From Chloroflexota bacterium (lineage in GTDB: Bacteria > Chloroflexota > Dehalococcoidia > Lucifugimonadales > VGZR01): a stretch of DNA of 7,990 nucleotides. Positions 5,530 through 7,990 of the stretch are shown in pieces. A program made the translations under genes and the position numbers. The notes beneath the pieces were generated by a model, which saw nothing but the letters and a program-made list of their open reading frames with translations, was not told the DNA's origin and did not search any database. Position 1 is the first letter of the stretch. Each line of letters opens with the position of its first letter. Location: NCBI GenBank assembly GCA_027625225.1, contig JAQBWG010000079.1, positions 1 through 7,990 on the forward strand, given 5' to 3'.

Positions 5530-6299
5530 CACTGGGCGATTACGCCGCCGTCGACGACCAGCTCGGAACCGGTGACATAGGAGGATTCGTCGGAGGCGAG
5601 GTAGAGGATGGCGTTGGCAATCTCGTCGGGTGTTCCCAGACGGGCGAGGGGGATGCGGGACATGACGGCTTTCATAACTTCGGGGATGGAGAAGCCGGGC
5701 TCGGTCATGGGGGTCATGACGTAGCCGGGGTGGACGGAGTTGACGCGGATATTTTCTTTGGCGTACTGGATGGCGGCGGCCTTGGTGAAGATGCGGACGG
5801 CGCCCTTGGCGGCGTGGTAGGCGGCGAGGGTGGGGCTGCCGGTGAGGCCGTGGATTGACGATATGTTGACGATGGAGCCACCGCCCTGTTTTCGCATGTG
5901 GGGGATGGCGTGCTTGGAGCCGAGGAAGGCGCCCTTGGCGTGGGTGTCCATGTGGGCGTCCCACAACTCGACCGTGGTCTCCTCGACGGTGGCGAGGATG
6001 CCGACGCCAGCGTTGTTGACGAGAACGTCGAGGCGTCCGAACTCGGCGACGGTGGCCTTCACCACGGCCTGCCAGCCGGGTTCGCTGGAGACGTCCAGTT
6101 TGACGAAGAGGGCGTTGTGGCCGTCTTCACGGAGGGCTGCGACGGAGCGTTGGCCCTCCTTCTGGTTGATGTCGGCGATAACGACCGACGCGCCCTCACG
6201 GGCGAAGAGCCAGGCGGTGGCTCCGCCGAGCCCCATCATCTCGCCGGGGACGGCGTTGGCGGCTCCGGTTATGAGGGCGACTTTTCCATCCAAACGCAT
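5529..6299 (-). CDS. SDR-family NAD-dependent oxidoreductase, proximal copy of a tandem pair
   Basis: Classical SDR of 256 residues, and a clear paralogue of the gene that follows it. It shows KVALITGAANA (6-16), a Gly-rich loop also stretched to ten residues between TG and GLG, Asp43 (IADIN) favouring NAD, an intact NNAG (95-98), and catalytic Ser148, Tyr161 and Lys165 (YHAAK). The tetrad Asn position is His120 (MDTHAKG), as in the paralogue. The C-terminal LASDESSYVTGSELVVDGG is the typical SDR end. The ATG at 6299 has AAGGAAG seven bases upstream. It is the first gene of a two-gene leftward operon whose promoter lies in the 128-base gap shared with the monooxygenase gene. The two enzymes may work as a pair on related substrates or form mixed oligomers (inference). 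The exact reaction cannot be given. Confidence 0.93.
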   Translation of the reverse strand: MRLDGKVALITGAANAVPGEMMGLGGATAWLFAREGASVVIADINQKEGQRSVAALREDGHNALFVKLDVSSEPGWQAVVKATVAEFGRLDVLVNNAGVGILATVEETTVELWDAHMDTHAKGAFLGSKHAIPHMRKQGGGSIVNISSIHGLTGSPTLAAYHAAKGAVRIFTKAAAIQYAKENIRVNSVHPGYVMTPMTEPGFSIPEVMKAVMSRIPLARLGTPDEIANAILYLASDESSYVTGSELVVDGGVIAQ

Positions 6300-6306
6300 G
6301 TGTTTT

Positions 6307-6313
6307 CTTCCTT
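6307..6313 (-). promoter_or_regulatory. Shine-Dalgarno of the proximal SDR gene
   Basis: Read on the - strand this is AAGGAAG, seven bases before the ATG at 6299. It supports that start over any internal one. Confidence 0.75.
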
Positions 6314-6332
6314 ACGAGGTTTTTGCACGGGT

Positions 6333-6338
6333 ATTATC
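6333..6338 (-). promoter_or_regulatory. Possible -10 element for the leftward SDR operon
   Basis: The - strand reads GATAAT here, five of six matches to TATAAT, in the only AT-rich stretch before the SDR start, giving a leader of about 30 bases. The best upstream partner, CCGACA (6358-6363 on the - strand), is 19 bases away and matches the -35 consensus in four positions, so the promoter call is weak. Confidence 0.4.
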
Positions 6339-6369
6339 GTCTATTTCTGCGAATGTGTGTCGGCTTCGG

Positions 6370-6398
6370 TTGACACTCCCCGGTGACAGCGGGAGAAT
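6370..6398 (+). promoter_or_regulatory. Sigma-70-type promoter for the luciferase-like gene
   Basis: A perfect -35 TTGACA (6370-6375), a 17-base spacer and GAGAAT (6393-6398, four of six matches to TATAAT) point rightward, 29 bases before the GTG start at 6428. A direct repeat GGTTGACA / GGTGACA (starting 6368 and 6382) overlaps the -35 and spacer and could be an operator half-site pair. Confidence 0.55.
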
Positions 6399-6415
6399 GA
6401 GCGGGATTTTCGAGC

Positions 6416-6423
6416 GAGGAGGG
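6416..6423 (+). promoter_or_regulatory. Strong Shine-Dalgarno of the luciferase-like gene
   Basis: GAGGAGGG with the AGGAGG core at 6417-6422, five bases before GTG at 6428. It fixes the GTG start. Confidence 0.85.
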
Positions 6424-6427
6424 CGCG

Positions 6428-7423
6428 GTGCCTAGACTCGGCGTACGTTTAGAGAACGACCCCCGTTTGTCGCTGGGCGACCTGGTTGATTTGGCTCAGC
6501 TCGCGGAGCAGCGCGGGTTCGAGTTCATATGGGTTCCGGAAGGCGGCGGACGCGACGCGCTGACGCTGTTGACGACGTTTGCGCGGGCCACGTTGAACAT
6601 CAAGCTGGCGACGGGCATTTTGCCGATATTCAACCGAACGCCGATGACGATGGCGATGTCGGCGGCGGGGCTGGCGATGGCGTCGGGCAACCGTTTCGTG
6701 CTGGGACTTGGCACGGGTCACAAGGGGCCGGTTGAGAGCGGGCACGGGGTGCCGTTCGGGCGTCCGGTGGGCCGGATGCGGGAGACGGTGGAGATAATCC
6801 GCAGCCTGCTGCGGGGCGATGCGGTGACGACGGACGGCAAGGACTTCAAGATGCAAAATGCACGGCTGGGGAAGGCGGCGGAGGGTGTTGAGGTGCCGGT
6901 GTACATCGCGGCGCTGGGGCCGCAGATGGTGGCGCTGACGGGTCAGATGGCGAACGGTGTGCTGCTGAACTGGACGGCGTCGGCGTACCTGCCGACGGCG
7001 GTCGAGCAGCTTCAGGACGCGGCGCAGGCGGCGGGACGAAGTGCGTCTGCGGTGGACGTGGCGGGGTATGTGCGGATGGCAGTTGGCGGCGATGAGGCGG
7101 CGGCGCGGCGGGATTTACAGAAGCAGATATCGCGATATGCGTCGCTTCCGTTCTACCGCGACTTCTTCGCAGGGAGCGGGTTCGCGAAGGAGATGCAGGC
7201 GGCGGGCGAGGCGCTTGAAGCGGGCGACGGCGAACGGGCGGCGGACTTCATCTCGCAGGAGATGCAGGACGAGGTGGCGGTGGTGGGCTCGGCGGAGCAC
7301 TGTGTGGCGGAGATAGAGCGGCGGCGGTTGCTGGGACTGCGGTTGCCGGTCATCGCGCCGTACGCGGTGGGTGCGGATGTGAAAGAATCGTACGTGAGGG
7401 CCATCGAGGCGTTTCAAGGATAA
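6428..7423 (+). CDS. Luciferase-like (LLM class) flavin or F420-dependent oxidoreductase
   Basis: The 331-residue protein is a bacterial-luciferase-type TIM barrel. Visible signatures: LGVRLEN at strand one (4-10), LAQLAEQRGFEFIWVPEG (22-39), IKLATGILPIFNRTPMTMAM (58-77), the glycine-rich cofactor segment GNRFVLGLGTGHKGPVE (87-103), the GRMRETVEIIRSLLRG helix (115-130), and VPVYIAALGPQMVALTGQMANGVLLNW (156-182, here named by its ends). The order and the GLGTGH and IAALGP motifs resemble F420-dependent members such as methylene-tetrahydromethanopterin reductase relatives, but FMN cannot be excluded. Members oxidise or reduce small organics; such genes are known to be numerous in SAR202-type Chloroflexota. 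It has its own promoter and ribosome site, and is divergent from the SDR pair. The stop is followed by a 66-base AT-richer gap before the next + gene. The family is sure; cofactor and substrate are not. Confidence 0.92.
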   Translation: MPRLGVRLENDPRLSLGDLVDLAQLAEQRGFEFIWVPEGGGRDALTLLTTFARATLNIKLATGILPIFNRTPMTMAMSAAGLAMASGNRFVLGLGTGHKGPVESGHGVPFGRPVGRMRETVEIIRSLLRGDAVTTDGKDFKMQNARLGKAAEGVEVPVYIAALGPQMVALTGQMANGVLLNWTASAYLPTAVEQLQDAAQAAGRSASAVDVAGYVRMAVGGDEAAARRDLQKQISRYASLPFYRDFFAGSGFAKEMQAAGEALEAGDGERAADFISQEMQDEVAVVGSAEHCVAEIERRRLLGLRLPVIAPYAVGADVKESYVRAIEAFQG

Positions 7424-7489
7424 GATTCATCAACTTCACTACACAAATGTGAACAAAGAGTTCCTTCACTAAGAAAGTTAGGTACGTAC

Positions 7490-7990
7490 ATGCGGAAGAC
7501 AGGCAAGTTAATCGAGGAGCTAGGGCTCACTCCAGTCATCAATGCGTTGGGGCATCCGACGACTATCGGCGGAAATACACCGTCGCCGTCGGTGCAGGCG
7601 GCGATGCAGGATATCCTCACAGACTACGTGGAAATGGGCGAACTGATGGAGGCGGTGGGAGAGCGCATCGCGGAGATGCTAGGCGTGGAGGCGGCGCTGG
7701 TGACGTCAGGTGCGGCTGCGGCTCTGGCGGTGGGTGCAGCGGCGGCGATGACCGGCAACGATACGGCAAAGATGGAGCAGTTGCCGGATACGACGGGGCT
7801 GCCGAACGAGTTCGTCATCCAACGCCAGTTACGGGTCATATATGACAAGGCTATCGAGATTGCGGGCGGCAAGCTGGTGGAGGTGGGCGAAGAGGACGGG
7901 ACGACGGAGGAGCACATCACGTCTGCCATAAACTCCAACACGGCAGGCATCCACTATCTGGCAGGCGGGCTGTACGACAACCCTGAGGCG
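7490..7990 (+). CDS. SelA/DgaE-like PLP-dependent enzyme (3' end missing)
   Basis: The frame opens at ATG 7490 and stays open to the window end, giving 167 residues. It starts TGKLIEELGLTPVINALGHP and continues with GELMEAVGERIAEMLGVEAA, LVTSGAAAALAVGAAAAMTG, then LPDTTGLPNEFVIQRQLRV. This is the N-terminal half of the fold-type I PLP family that holds selenocysteine synthase SelA and D-glucosaminate-6-phosphate ammonia-lyase. The TSGAAAA segment (72-78) is the phosphate-binding loop. The PLP lysine lies beyond the window. Bacterial SelA has an additional N-terminal domain of over 50 residues before the INALG-like motif; here that motif comes at residue 17, so an ammonia-lyase or other short relative is more likely than SelA. 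GTTAGG upstream is only a weak ribosome site. It may be cotranscribed with the luciferase-like gene across the 66-base gap, which holds a weak TTCAC/GTGAA inverted pair but no terminator. Confidence 0.85.
   Translation, partial: MRKTGKLIEELGLTPVINALGHPTTIGGNTPSPSVQAAMQDILTDYVEMGELMEAVGERIAEMLGVEAALVTSGAAAALAVGAAAAMTGNDTAKMEQLPDTTGLPNEFVIQRQLRVIYDKAIEIAGGKLVEVGEEDGTTEEHITSAINSNTAGIHYLAGGLYDNPEA

Noticed and set aside
5530..5964. Open frame extending the distal SDR upstream by about 145 codons
   Set aside because: The extra part is Arg/His/Pro-rich and lies in another frame of the proximal SDR gene; the real start is the ATG at 5529 that begins the SDR fold and overlaps the upstream stop.
7435..7453. 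TTCAC/GTGAA inverted pair before the SelA-like gene as an operator
   Set aside because: A five-base arm with a nine-base centre in an AT-rich gap is too weak to call without other copies.

Overview
The window is a GC-rich stretch of bacterial chromosome holding ten genes, two of them cut by the window edges. The gene set fits Chloroflexota of the Dehalococcoidia/SAR202 type: a short MetE-like methyltransferase, a luciferase-like flavin/F420 oxidoreductase, paired short-chain dehydrogenases, a SelA-like PLP enzyme, and small interspersed repeats reading CCTTCGAC..GCTCAGGACGAAC. This assignment rests on family content and repeat type, not on a marker phylogeny, and is an inference. I see no rRNA, tRNA, CRISPR array, transposase or phage gene.

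Left part (1-4323, all + strand): the 3' portion of recF, then a 174-base gap with a 28-bp perfect palindrome and a repeat copy. Next is a run of four closely packed genes: a Sir2 deacylase, an OsmC-fold protein that lacks both family cysteines, a signal-less PhnD-type binding protein, and a short MetE-like methyltransferase. The Sir2/OsmC and PhnD/MetE junctions each overlap by one base (TAGTG and TAATG), so each pair is probably translated together.

Middle part (4324-6299, all - strand): a small unrecognised protein of about 88 residues, a 139-base repeat-bearing gap, and two tandemly duplicated SDR oxidoreductases joined by a TGATG overlap. The SDR pair reads leftward from a 128-base divergent control region (6300-6427).

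Right part (6428-7990, + strand): a luciferase-like monooxygenase with a good promoter and ribosome binding site, then the 5' portion of a SelA/DgaE-like PLP enzyme that runs off the edge. The SDRs and the monooxygenase share a control region and could act together in breakdown of organic compounds, but no substrate can be read from the sequence.

Two properties cut across the window. Third codon positions are G-rich in + strand genes and C-rich in - strand genes, so the + strand carries excess G throughout and is probably the leading strand. Short repeats of two related families sit in or beside gene junctions, and one copy supplies the last residues of the Sir2 protein. No clear novel multi-gene system is visible. 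The most unusual local arrangement is the translationally coupled, signal-less binding protein with the MetE-like enzyme.
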